Position numbers and translations under genes: made by a program. The notes below the pieces were generated by a model that worked only from the letters and a program-made list of their open reading frames with translations, did no database searches and was not told where the DNA came from. From Streptomyces glomeratus (lineage in GTDB: Bacteria; Actinomycetota; Actinomycetes; Streptomycetales; Streptomycetaceae): 37,713 nt of DNA. The DNA lies in NCBI RefSeq assembly GCF_021462825.1, contig NZ_JAKEEB010000047.1:1-37713 (forward strand). The letters run 5' to 3'. Shown piece by piece: positions 24,801-31,989 of this stretch; positions within the stretch are counted from its first letter, which is position 1; each line of letters begins with the position of its first letter.

Positions 24801-25916
24801 GTGAAGGTCGGCATCCCCCGCGAGGTCAAGAACAACGAGTTCCGGGTGGCCATCACCCCCGCCGGCGTGCACGAGCTGGTGCGCAACGGTCACCAGGTCG
24901 TCGTCGAGCGCAACGCCGGTGTCGGCTCCTCGATCCCGGACGACGAGTACATCGCCGCCGGCGCGCGGATCCTGGACACCGCCGACGAGGTCTGGGCCAC
25001 CGCCGACCTGCTGCTCAAGGTCAAGGAGCCCATCGCGGAGGAGTACCACCGCCTCCGCAAGGACCAGATCCTCTTCACCTACCTGCACCTGGCGGCCTCC
25101 AAGGAGTGCACGGACGCCCTGCTGGAGTCCGGCACCACGGCCATCGCCTACGAGACGGTCGAGCTGCCCAACCGCGCCCTGCCGCTGCTCGCCCCCATGT
25201 CCGAGGTCGCGGGCCGGCTGGCCCCGCAGGTCGGCGCCTACCACCTGATGCGCGCGGCCGGTGGCCGCGGTGTCCTGCCCGGCGGTGTGCCGGGCGTGCC
25301 GGCCGGCAAGGCCGTCATCATCGGCGGTGGCGTCTCCGGCTGGAACGCCGCGCAGATCGCCATCGGCCTGGGCTTCCACGTGACGCTGCTCGACAAGGAC
25401 ATCAACAAGCTCAAGGAGGCGGACAAGATCTTCGGCACGAAGATCCAGACCGTCGTCTCCAACGCCTTCGAGCTCGAGAAGGCCTGCCTCGACGCCGACC
25501 TCGTCATCGGTGCCGTCCTCATCCCGGGCGCCAAGGCCCCGAAGCTGGTCACCAACGAGCTGGTGTCCCGGATGAAGGCCGGAAGTGTCCTTGTCGACAT
25601 TGCGATCGACCAGGGCGGCTGCTTCGAGGACTCCCGTCCGACCACGCACGCCGAGCCGACCTTCCGGGTCCACGAGTCGGTCTTCTACTGCGTCGCCAAC
25701 ATGCCGGGAGCGGTCCCCAACACCTCCACCTACGCGCTGACCAACGCCACGCTCCCGTACATCGTGGAGCTGGCCAACCGTGGCTGGGTCGAGGCGCTGC
25801 GCCGTGACGCCGCGCTGGCCAAGGGCCTCAACACCCATGACGGCAAGGTGGTTTACAAGGAGGTCGCCGAGGCGCACGGCCTCGAGCACGTGGAGCTGGC
25901 GTCCCTGCTCGACTAG
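24801..25916 (+). CDS. ald: alanine dehydrogenase
   Basis: A 371-residue NAD-dependent enzyme for reversible oxidative deamination of L-alanine to pyruvate and ammonia. With the start at GTG 24801, the catalytic residues fall exactly at the numbers I recall for the M. tuberculosis enzyme: Lys75 (LLKVKEP), His96 (FTYLHLAA) and Asp270 (LVDIAIDQGG). The Rossmann motif is VIIGGGVSGWNAA (173-185). GTG 24792, three codons earlier (IDVKVG), is an alternative; AAGGA at 24785-24789 is too close to it (2 nt) and a little far from 24801 (11 nt). The gene is bounded by its own candidate promoter and a strong hairpin, so it is probably monocistronic. Confidence 0.96.
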   Translation: MKVGIPREVKNNEFRVAITPAGVHELVRNGHQVVVERNAGVGSSIPDDEYIAAGARILDTADEVWATADLLLKVKEPIAEEYHRLRKDQILFTYLHLAASKECTDALLESGTTAIAYETVELPNRALPLLAPMSEVAGRLAPQVGAYHLMRAAGGRGVLPGGVPGVPAGKAVIIGGGVSGWNAAQIAIGLGFHVTLLDKDINKLKEADKIFGTKIQTVVSNAFELEKACLDADLVIGAVLIPGAKAPKLVTNELVSRMKAGSVLVDIAIDQGGCFEDSRPTTHAEPTFRVHESVFYCVANMPGAVPNTSTYALTNATLPYIVELANRGWVEALRRDAALAKGLNTHDGKVVYKEVAEAHGLEHVELASLLD

Positions 25917-25990
25917 TCGGGCAGCCGCCCGGGTTCGATTTCCCGGCGCTCCGAGGCGATCGGTCAATACACGTCGTCAACACCGCGCAG

Positions 25991-26023
25991 CCGGCCGGAC
26001 CTTGCCCGACAAGGTCCGGCCGG
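25991..26023 (+). terminator. ald terminator
   Basis: A 14-bp perfect inverted repeat (25991-26004 and 26010-26023) with a 5-nt loop lies ~75 nt after the ald stop. It is GC-rich with no U-tract, the usual Streptomyces form. Confidence 0.75.
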
Positions 26024-26181
26024 GTGTGTGTATGGTCACTTTGCGACACTCGTTCAACTCGCCTCGAACGCAACCCTTCGACCGTTTCGCACACCGGTGA
26101 AACCTGGCGAACGGTGCCCGGACACCCTTGACAGCAGGATGTTTCATTGCCGACACATCGGGCCGGGTCCGGCGGATTGTG

Positions 26182-26211
26182 TTGCTGCGGACCGCCGACA
26201 CGCCATAGAGT
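26182..26211 (+). promoter_or_regulatory. candidate parA promoter
   Basis: TTGCTG (26182-26187) and TAGAGT (26206-26211) with an 18-bp spacer predict a start near 26218. The leader then carries a strong SD, AAGGAGG, ~8 nt before GTG 26284. Confidence 0.4.
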
Positions 26212-26283
26212 CGCCAACCGTCGGCATGGTGCCACGCTGACCTATCTAGAAGTTTCCTGGTCACCAAGGAGGTAAGACGACTT

Positions 26284-27459
26284 GTGAATGAGTCGACATT
26301 TACTCCCGGGGGTGGTCAACCAGGAATGCCTGCGCGGGGCACGGTCCCCACGGGGCTCGAGGCTGTCGGCTCCGTCGCTGTCCGTACCTTCGCAGCCCAC
26401 CAGAGCCAGAGCCCCCACCTGGCTCAGACAGCACACCAGAGCATGGATGGCCCACACGTGAACGCCATGGCCGGCGGCCCGAGCGGCGAGGTCCACAACA
26501 ACTTCGCCGACTACGACGAACTGCCCGACGGGCACTTCTACGACCCCGACGCCGAATACGAGCCCGACCCCGAGTACGCGGCCACACTCGCGCCCGACGC
26601 CGCCCGTCAGCGCCGCGAGCGCATCGGCCCGACCGGCCGTCCGCTGCCGTACTTCCCGATCCCGGGCCCGCTGACCGACCACGGTCCCGCGACGATCATC
26701 GCGATGTGCAACCAGAAGGGCGGCGTCGGCAAGACGACGTCGACCATCAACCTGGGTGCCGCGCTCGCGGAGTACGGGCGCCGGGTGCTCCTCGTCGACT
26801 TCGACCCGCAGGGCGCGCTGTCCGTGGGCCTCGGCGTCAACCCCATGGAGCTCGACCTCACCGTCTACAACCTGCTCATGGAGCGGGGCATGTCCGCGGA
26901 CGAGGTCCTGCTGAAGACCGCCGTCCCCAACATGGACCTGTTGCCGAGCAACATCGACCTGTCGGCGGCCGAGGTCCAGCTGGTCTCGGAGGTCGCGCGC
27001 GAGTCGACACTCCAGCGGGCCCTGAAGCCCCTCATGTCGGACTACGACTACATCGTGATCGACTGTCAGCCCTCGCTCGGCCTGCTCACCGTCAACGCGC
27101 TCACCGCCGCGCACAAGGTGATCGTGCCGCTCGAGTGCGAGTTCTTCGCGCTGCGCGGTGTCGCCCTGCTCACCGAGACCATCGAGAAGGTCCAGGAGCG
27201 GCTCAACCCCGAGCTGGAGCTCGACGGCATCCTCGCCACGATGTACGACTCCCGGACCGTGCACAGCCGTGAGGTCCTCGCCCGGGTCGTCGAGGCGTTC
27301 GACGACCACGTGTACCACACGGTGATCGGCCGGACCGTGCGTTTCCCGGAGACCACGGTCGCCGGTGAGCCGATCACCACCTACGCCTCCAACTCCGTCG
27401 GTGCCGCCGCCTACCGCCAGCTCGCCAGGGAGGTGCTCGCCCGGTGTCACGCCGAGTGA
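26284..27459 (+). CDS. ParA/MinD family ATPase
   Basis: A 391-residue protein. Residues 1-~135 are a disordered, Gly/Pro/acidic N-terminal extension (FADYDELPDGHFYDPDAEYE). The deviant Walker A box KGGVGKTT is at 145-152, with the signature Lys at its start. VLLVDFDPQGALSVGLG and YDYIVIDCQPSLGLLTVNAL follow as the switch and Walker B regions. GTG 26284 has an excellent SD. The next gene overlaps by 16 nt. This is not the oriC-linked parAB pair; it is the ParA found with scpAB across actinobacteria (Rv1708 position). It probably uses ATP-dependent dimerisation on DNA, and its cargo is unknown. The partner candidate is the next gene product. Confidence 0.92.
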   Translation: MNESTFTPGGGQPGMPARGTVPTGLEAVGSVAVRTFAAHQSQSPHLAQTAHQSMDGPHVNAMAGGPSGEVHNNFADYDELPDGHFYDPDAEYEPDPEYAATLAPDAARQRRERIGPTGRPLPYFPIPGPLTDHGPATIIAMCNQKGGVGKTTSTINLGAALAEYGRRVLLVDFDPQGALSVGLGVNPMELDLTVYNLLMERGMSADEVLLKTAVPNMDLLPSNIDLSAAEVQLVSEVARESTLQRALKPLMSDYDYIVIDCQPSLGLLTVNALTAAHKVIVPLECEFFALRGVALLTETIEKVQERLNPELELDGILATMYDSRTVHSREVLARVVEAFDDHVYHTVIGRTVRFPETTVAGEPITTYASNSVGAAAYRQLAREVLARCHAE

Positions 27460-28019
27460 GTCTGCCGGGGGCCGACGAGCTGTTCCGTACCACCGGGGGA
27501 ATGGGGCTCCAGGCATCCACCCCCAGGCGCCAGGCCAACGGCGAGGCCAGGGTGCCGGCTCCCGCGGGCGACAGCGACGCGACGGCCGCGGCGGAGGACG
27601 CTCCGCTGTCGGTGCCCGTACAGGGCGGCGACGGAGAGGGCGACGAGCACGTCGCGGCGGATGTCGCGGACGCGGAGACCGGGGAATCGCGTACGCGATC
27701 GGCGAACGCCGACCGGTCCGCGCGGCGGCAGCCCGCGCAGGAAGGTTCTGCCGGTGCCGCCTCGGCCCAGCCGCGCAAGCGGGGGCGCGCGGCCGGGCGT
27801 CGGCCCAGCGGGCGTGAACGGCACGACGAGAAGATCACCGTGTATGTGTCCGCCGAGGAGCTGATGGACCTCGAGCACGCGCGGCTCGTGCTCCGGGGCG
27901 AGCACGGGCTGGCGGTGGACCGCGGGCGGATCGTGCGCGAGGCGGTCGCCGTGGTGCTGGCCGATCTGGAGTCGCGCGGGGACGCGAGCATCCTCGTACG
28001 TCGGCTGCGGGGGCGGTAA
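27444..28019 (+). CDS. small protein with disordered N-terminus and possible ribbon-helix-helix C-terminus
   Basis: A 191-residue protein. Residues 1-~125 are Ala/Gly/acidic, becoming Arg-rich near their end (RKRGRAAGRRPSGRERH), and look disordered. Residues ~127-191 have a strand-helix-helix pattern (EKITVYVSAEELMDLEHARL, then helix RIVREAVAVVLADLES). This recalls CopG/ParG-like ribbon-helix-helix DNA-binding proteins. It starts at GTG 27444 inside the end of the parA-like gene, so the two are co-translated. The pairing suggests it is the DNA-binding partner of this ParA. I know of no established function, and the fold assignment is by eye. Confidence 0.78.
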   Translation: MSRRVSLPGADELFRTTGGMGLQASTPRRQANGEARVPAPAGDSDATAAAEDAPLSVPVQGGDGEGDEHVAADVADAETGESRTRSANADRSARRQPAQEGSAGAASAQPRKRGRAAGRRPSGRERHDEKITVYVSAEELMDLEHARLVLRGEHGLAVDRGRIVREAVAVVLADLESRGDASILVRRLRGR

Positions 28020-28024
28020 GCAGG

Positions 28025-28030
28025 TAGCCT
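28025..28030 (+). promoter_or_regulatory. candidate -10 box upstream of scpA
   Basis: TAGCCT (TAnnnT) ends 9 nt before ATG 28040 and begins only 6 nt after the upstream stop. It could start a nearly leaderless scpA transcript in addition to read-through from the parA-like gene. No SD precedes the ATG. Confidence 0.4.
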
Positions 28031-28039
28031 GCGACGGCT

Positions 28040-29419
28040 ATGACCTTGTACGACGGCTCCGCTCCCGCTCCCGGCTCCTCCGGCTCCGGCGGCCGTCGGC
28101 GTGCACTGGGCCGAGGACCGGGCACATCCCGGCCGGAGCAGCCCGGGCCCCCCGCGCACCAGACCGAGGCGCGGTCCGGACACTCCGGCGCGGCCGAGAA
28201 CGCGCCGACCGCCGTCGGCACCGAGTCCGAGCCCACCCCCGAGGCCGCGGTCGAAGCGGCGTCCGAGCCCACCCCCGAGGCCGCGGTCGAAGCGGCGACC
28301 GAGCCCACCCCCGAGGCCGCGCTCGAAGCGGCGACCGGACCGGGAACCGCCTCCGCGGAGGAAGGCGCCGCCTCCCCTGCCGGGGGACCCGAGACGGGTC
28401 TCGTCCGCCCCGCCCCGCCGTCCGGCGACCCCGCGCTCCCCGCTCCCGTGGCAGGACCCTCTCCCGACGCCGTGGCCGCCGCCCCGGGCCGGGGAGCCGC
28501 CGCCGGGGCGGAGACCCTCCCGGGGCCGCCGGAGGCCGCAGGGCAGGCGTCCCCGGACGACACGGCCGGGACGGGTCCCGGGTCCGCCGCCGACGGCCCG
28601 GCCCCCGGGACCGGGGTCTTCAAGGTGCGGCTGGTCAACTTCGAAGGGCCCTTCGACCTTCTCCTCCAGCTGATCTCCAGGCACAAGCTCGACGTCACCG
28701 AGGTCGCGCTGTCCAAGGTGACCGACGAGTTCATGGCGCACATCCGGGCCATGGGGCCGGACTGGGACCTCGACCAGACGACCGAGTTCCTCGTCGTCGC
28801 CGCGACCCTGCTCGATCTCAAGGCGGCACGGTTGCTGCCCGCCGCCGAGATCGAGGACGAGGCGGACCTCGCGCTGCTCGAGGCCCGGGACCTGCTGTTC
28901 GCACGGCTCCTGCAGTACCGCGCCTACAAACAGATCGCGGAGATCTTCAACCGGCGCACCGAGGAGGAGGCCCGGCGCCACCCGCGCACCGTCGGCCTCG
29001 AACCCCACCACGCCGAACTGCTGCCCGAAGTCGTCATCAGCATCGGGCCCGAGGGGTTCGCCAGGCTCGCGGTCAAGGCGATGCAGCCCAGGCCCAAGCC
29101 GCAGGTGTACGTCGACCACATCCACGCCCCGCTCGTCAGCGTGCAGGAGCAGGCCGGGATCGTCGTGGCGCGCCTGCGGGAGCTGGGGGAGGCCAGCTTC
29201 CGTGTGCTGGTGGAGGACACCGACGACACCCTCACGGTCGTCGCCCGTTTCCTCGCGCTGCTGGAGCTGTACCGCGAGAAGGCCGTGGCGCTGGAGCAGG
29301 AGGCCGCCCTCGGTGAGCTGGTGGTGCGCTGGACCGGCGGGGACGGGGACGAGACACCGGTGGTCACGGACGAGTTCGACCGGCCGCCCGAGGAGCCCAA
29401 GGAGGAGAAGAAGGCGTGA
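28040..29419 (+). CDS. scpA: segregation and condensation protein ScpA
   Basis: A 459-residue kleisin that bridges the SMC heads. Residues 1-193 are a Pro/Ala/Glu-rich disordered extension containing a 12-residue tandem repeat. The ScpA domain begins at residue 194 (FKVRLVNFEGPFDLLLQLIS, RHKLDVTEVALSKVTDEFM). The middle helices follow (DQTTEFLVVAATLLDLKAAR), and the C-terminal winged helix ends near LELYREKAVALEQEAALGEL. Bacterial ScpA is usually ~250 residues; the extra length here is all in the N-terminal tail. It overlaps scpB by 4 nt (GTGA). Together with ScpB and SMC (encoded elsewhere) it organises the nucleoid. Confidence 0.95.
   Translation: MTLYDGSAPAPGSSGSGGRRRALGRGPGTSRPEQPGPPAHQTEARSGHSGAAENAPTAVGTESEPTPEAAVEAASEPTPEAAVEAATEPTPEAALEAATGPGTASAEEGAASPAGGPETGLVRPAPPSGDPALPAPVAGPSPDAVAAAPGRGAAAGAETLPGPPEAAGQASPDDTAGTGPGSAADGPAPGTGVFKVRLVNFEGPFDLLLQLISRHKLDVTEVALSKVTDEFMAHIRAMGPDWDLDQTTEFLVVAATLLDLKAARLLPAAEIEDEADLALLEARDLLFARLLQYRAYKQIAEIFNRRTEEEARRHPRTVGLEPHHAELLPEVVISIGPEGFARLAVKAMQPRPKPQVYVDHIHAPLVSVQEQAGIVVARLRELGEASFRVLVEDTDDTLTVVARFLALLELYREKAVALEQEAALGELVVRWTGGDGDETPVVTDEFDRPPEEPKEEKKA
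28229..28336 (+). repeat. 36-bp in-frame tandem repeat (3 copies) in scpA
   Basis: Three near-identical 36-bp units (28229-28264, 28265-28300, 28301-28336) encode EPTPEAAVEAAS, EPTPEAAVEAAT and EPTPEAALEAAT. The unit differs by a few bases between copies. It lies inside the disordered tail, where copy number can change without harming the fold. Confidence 0.9.
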
Positions 29420-30087
29420 GCGAGGAGACCACCGAGGCACCGGCCGCGCCGGGCACCGTCGCCGATCTCGACCTCAGGCCCGCCCTGGAGGCGGTCCTCA
29501 TGGTCGTGGACGAGCCCGCCACCGAGGAGCACCTGGCGAAGATCCTGGAACGGCCCCGGCGGCAGATCGCCGACGCGCTGCGGGAACTCGCCGACGAGTA
29601 CACCGTGCAGGGGCGCGGCTTCGAGCTGCGGTTCGTGGCGGGCGGCTGGCGCTTCTACACCCGGGCCGCCTACGCGCCCGCCGTGGAGCGCTTCGTGCTC
29701 GACGGACAGCAGGCCCGGCTCACCCAGGCCGCCCTGGAGACGCTGGCGGTGGTCGCCTACCGGCAGCCGGTCAGCCGCAGCCGCGTCTCCGCGGTCCGCG
29801 GGGTGAACTGCGACGGCGTGATGCGCACCCTCCTCCAGCGCGGTCTGGTCGAGGAGGCGGGCACGGAACCCGAAACAGGTGCGATCCTGTACAGGACGAC
29901 GAACTACTTCCTGGAGCGGATGGGCCTGCGCGGCCTGGACGAGCTTCCGGAGCTCGCGCCCTTCCTCCCGGAGGCGGAGGCGATCGAGGCCGAGACCCAG
30001 GAGGGCGTTCCGTCGTTCGACCCGGACGCTCCCGATGCTCCGGACGCGGACGACGACCACACGACGAACACGACGACGGAATTTTGA
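29416..30087 (+). CDS. scpB: segregation and condensation protein ScpB
   Basis: A 223-residue dimeric winged-helix protein that binds ScpA. Two winged helices are seen. The first is LRPALEAVLMVVDEPATEEH with LAKILERPRRQIADALREL. The second is LTQAALETLAVVAYRQPVSR with VSAVRGVNCDGVMRTLLQRG, the strongest family signature. GTG 29416 overlaps the scpA stop, so synthesis is coupled for stoichiometry. The acidic, Asp-rich C-terminal tail (DPDAPDAPDADDD) is disordered. The stop overlaps the next start by one base (TGATG). Confidence 0.95.
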   Translation: MSEETTEAPAAPGTVADLDLRPALEAVLMVVDEPATEEHLAKILERPRRQIADALRELADEYTVQGRGFELRFVAGGWRFYTRAAYAPAVERFVLDGQQARLTQAALETLAVVAYRQPVSRSRVSAVRGVNCDGVMRTLLQRGLVEEAGTEPETGAILYRTTNYFLERMGLRGLDELPELAPFLPEAEAIEAETQEGVPSFDPDAPDAPDADDDHTTNTTTEF

Positions 30088-31151
30088 TGCGAAGCAGCGG
30101 CAGCGGCAGGAACGGCGAGCGCGGCAACCACCGCGGTGCCGGCAACAACAGGGACGACAGGCAGGGTCAGGGCCGTCCTCGCAAGCCCCGCCCGGAGGAG
30201 CGCCGCTACGACGTGGGCCCCGGGGCCTCCCCGGACGGCCCGAAGTCCGGACGCGGCTCGAGCGCGCGCGGCGGCGCCAAGGGCGGCCCCAGGCGGTCCC
30301 AGCAGCCGGGCGGCCGTACGGCGCCCGCGCGCTCCCGTGAGTACGAGGCACGCGCGGAGGAACGCAACCGCGAGCGGTACGCGGGCAAGAAGGACCTCAA
30401 GCTGCCCAAGACCTTCCCCGGCGCCGAGCAGGAGGGCGAGCGGCTCCAGAAGGTCCTCGCCCGCGCCGGCTACGGCTCCCGGCGGGCCTGCGAGGAGCTG
30501 ATCGAGCAGGCCAGGGTCGAGGTCAACGGCGAGATCGTCATCGAGCAGGGCCTGCGGGTCGATCCCGAGAAGGACGAGATCAGGGTCGACGGGCTGACCG
30601 TGGCGACGCAGTCGTACCAGTTCTTCTCGCTGAACAAGCCGGCCGGCGTCGTCTCCACCATGGAGGACCCGGAGGGACGCCAGTGCCTCGGGGACTACGT
30701 CACCAATCGCGAGACCAGGCTCTTCCACGTCGGCCGGCTCGACACCGAGACCGAGGGCGTCATCCTGCTCACCAACCACGGAGAGCTGGCGCACCGGCTG
30801 ACCCACCCCAAGTACGGCGTGAAGAAGACCTACCTCGCGCACATCGTGGGCCCGATCCCGCGCGACCTGGGCAAGAAGCTCAAGGACGGCATCCAGCTCG
30901 AGGACGGGTACGCGCGCGCGGACCACTTCCGGGTGGTCGAGCAGACCGGCAAGAACTACCTCGTCGAGGTGACCCTGCACGAGGGCCGTAAGCACATCGT
31001 GCGCCGCATGCTCGCCGAGGCGGGCTTCCCCGTCGACAAGCTGGTGCGCACCGCCTTCGGTCCGATCACCCTCGGCGACCAGAAGTCGGGCTGGCTGCGT
31101 CGCCTGTCGAACACCGAGGTCGGCATGCTGATGCAGGAAGTCGACCTCTAG
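30087..31151 (+). CDS. RluB/RsuA-type rRNA pseudouridine synthase
   Basis: A 354-residue enzyme. Residues 1-~115 are a basic, Gly/Arg/Asn-rich disordered extension. An S4 RNA-binding domain starts at ~118 (ERLQKVLARAGYGSRRACEE). The catalytic domain contains FSLNKPAGVVST and the GRLDTETEG motif with catalytic Asp219. It also has HPKYGVKKTYLAHIVGP and EGRKHIVRRML, typical of the RsuA/RluB/E/F subfamily. It isomerises a uridine in ribosomal RNA, most likely a 23S site by analogy to RluB; the exact site is not deducible. ATG 30087 overlaps the scpB stop. It is the last gene of the scp cluster and is followed by a strong hairpin. Confidence 0.93.
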   Translation: MRSSGSGRNGERGNHRGAGNNRDDRQGQGRPRKPRPEERRYDVGPGASPDGPKSGRGSSARGGAKGGPRRSQQPGGRTAPARSREYEARAEERNRERYAGKKDLKLPKTFPGAEQEGERLQKVLARAGYGSRRACEELIEQARVEVNGEIVIEQGLRVDPEKDEIRVDGLTVATQSYQFFSLNKPAGVVSTMEDPEGRQCLGDYVTNRETRLFHVGRLDTETEGVILLTNHGELAHRLTHPKYGVKKTYLAHIVGPIPRDLGKKLKDGIQLEDGYARADHFRVVEQTGKNYLVEVTLHEGRKHIVRRMLAEAGFPVDKLVRTAFGPITLGDQKSGWLRRLSNTEVGMLMQEVDL

Positions 31152-31174
31152 AAGCGGGTCACACCTCACCGGAG

Positions 31175-31212
31175 CGGCCGGTTCCCCTTGCGCGGGAGCC
31201 GGCCGTTCTTCT
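31175..31212 (+). terminator. terminator after the scpA-scpB-pseudouridine synthase operon
   Basis: A 12-bp stem (31175-31186 with 31194-31205, one G-U pair) closes a 7-nt loop and is followed by TTCTTCTT. It ends directly before the promoter of the NUDIX regulator gene, insulating it from the upstream operon. Confidence 0.75.
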
Positions 31213-31240
31213 TGTGCGGCACCTCCTTCCTGTTTATAGT
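31212..31240 (+). promoter_or_regulatory. promoter of the NUDIX regulator / ADP-ribosylglycohydrolase operon
   Basis: TTGTGC (31212-31217) and TATAGT (31235-31240, one mismatch to TATAAT) with an ideal 17-bp spacer. The predicted start is near 31247. An AT-rich stretch of this kind stands out in a ~72% GC background. The -10 hexamer is inside the palindromic operator. Confidence 0.75.
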
Positions 31241-31252
31241 CACTACGACTAT
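31236..31252. promoter_or_regulatory. palindromic operator ATAGTC-n5-GACTAT (probable NrtR-type site)
   Basis: A perfect 6-bp inverted repeat around a 5-bp centre overlaps the -10 box and the predicted transcription start. It stands upstream of a gene for a NUDIX protein with a winged-helix domain, so autoregulation by repression is the simplest reading. The match to published NrtR sites is from general memory only. Confidence 0.7.
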
Positions 31253-31269
31253 TAAGGGGGGAGGGTCCT

Positions 31270-31989
31270 GTGCGTGGCTACGACAAGTACGCCTTCGAAC
31301 CTTTCGCCGTCACCGTCGACCTCGCCGTCCTGACCCTGCGCGCGGGCGCCCTGCACGCCCTGCTCGTGGAGCGCGGGCAGGAGCCGTACGCGGGCCGCTG
31401 GGCGCTCCCCGGCGGCTTCGTGCGGCCGCAGGAGTCCGCGGAGGACGCGGCCCGGCGGGAACTCGCCGAGGAGACCGGCCTGGCGGATGTCTCCGGGCTC
31501 CATCTGGAGCAGCTGAGGACCTACAGCGACCCCGGCCGCGATCCCCGGATGCGAGTCGTCTCCGTCGCCTTCGCCGCCCTGCTGCCCGACCCTCCCGAGC
31601 CGCACGGCGGAGGCGACGCGGCCCAGGCCCGCTGGCTGCCGTACCCGGGCCCCCGGCCGCTCGCGTTCGACCACGACCGGATCCTCGCGGACGCCCACGA
31701 ACGCGTCGGCGCCAAGCTCGAGTACACCTGTCTCGCCACGGCCTTCTGCCCGCCCGAGTTCACGCTGGGCGAGCTCCGGCAGGTCTACGAGACCGTGTGG
31801 GGCACCGCACTCGACCGCCCCAACTTCCGGCGCAAGGTCCTCGCGACACCCGGCTTCGTCGAACCGGTCACGGGCGCCGCCCGGCTGACCGGCGGCCGTG
31901 GCAAGCCCGCCGCCCTCTACCGCGCGGGCGGGGCCACCGCCCTGCACCCACCCCTGCTCCGCCCCGCCACGGAAGGACGGCCCTCATGA
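31270..31989 (+). CDS. NrtR-like NUDIX regulator (NUDIX domain plus winged helix)
   Basis: A 239-residue protein. Residues ~8-145 are a NUDIX domain with a fully canonical box (G49 to L71, GFVRPQE ... RELAEETGL), so hydrolase activity may be retained. Classic NrtR repressors have often lost it. Residues ~155-225 form a winged-helix DNA-binding domain (FTLGELRQVYETVWGTALDR, NFRRKVLATPGFVEP). NrtR proteins sense ADP-ribose or related molecules and repress NAD-metabolism genes. The start is GTG 31270 with a GGGGGGAGGG purine run just upstream. The stop overlaps the next start (ATGA). The palindrome at its promoter and the downstream ADP-ribosylglycohydrolase support an ADP-ribose-responsive switch. 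Confidence 0.9.
   Translation: MRGYDKYAFEPFAVTVDLAVLTLRAGALHALLVERGQEPYAGRWALPGGFVRPQESAEDAARRELAEETGLADVSGLHLEQLRTYSDPGRDPRMRVVSVAFAALLPDPPEPHGGGDAAQARWLPYPGPRPLAFDHDRILADAHERVGAKLEYTCLATAFCPPEFTLGELRQVYETVWGTALDRPNFRRKVLATPGFVEPVTGAARLTGGRGKPAALYRAGGATALHPPLLRPATEGRPS

Larger units (their letters stand above)
25917..26283. other. 367-bp intergenic region between ald and parA
   Basis: It contains the ald terminator hairpin, a candidate parA promoter, the strong parA SD and little else I can interpret. No reading frame with family resemblance exists. In particular there is no tyrosine recombinase (xerD), which occupies the corresponding interval in mycobacteria. Confidence 0.6.

Noticed and set aside
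22413..25967. Two long minus-strand frames opposite the STAND/TPR and ald genes
   Set aside because: They mirror codon bias of the sense genes; no SD, no motifs.
26128..26133. Perfect TTGACA hexamer upstream of parA
   Set aside because: No TAnnnT box lies 16-18 bp downstream, so it is probably chance. The TTGCTG/TAGAGT pair at 26182-26211 is more plausible.
31188..31985. N-terminal extension of the ADP-ribosylglycohydrolase frame upstream of 31986
   Set aside because: It reads through the NUDIX regulator gene in another frame as an Arg/Pro-rich sequence. ATG 31986 overlaps the previous stop and starts the conserved domain.
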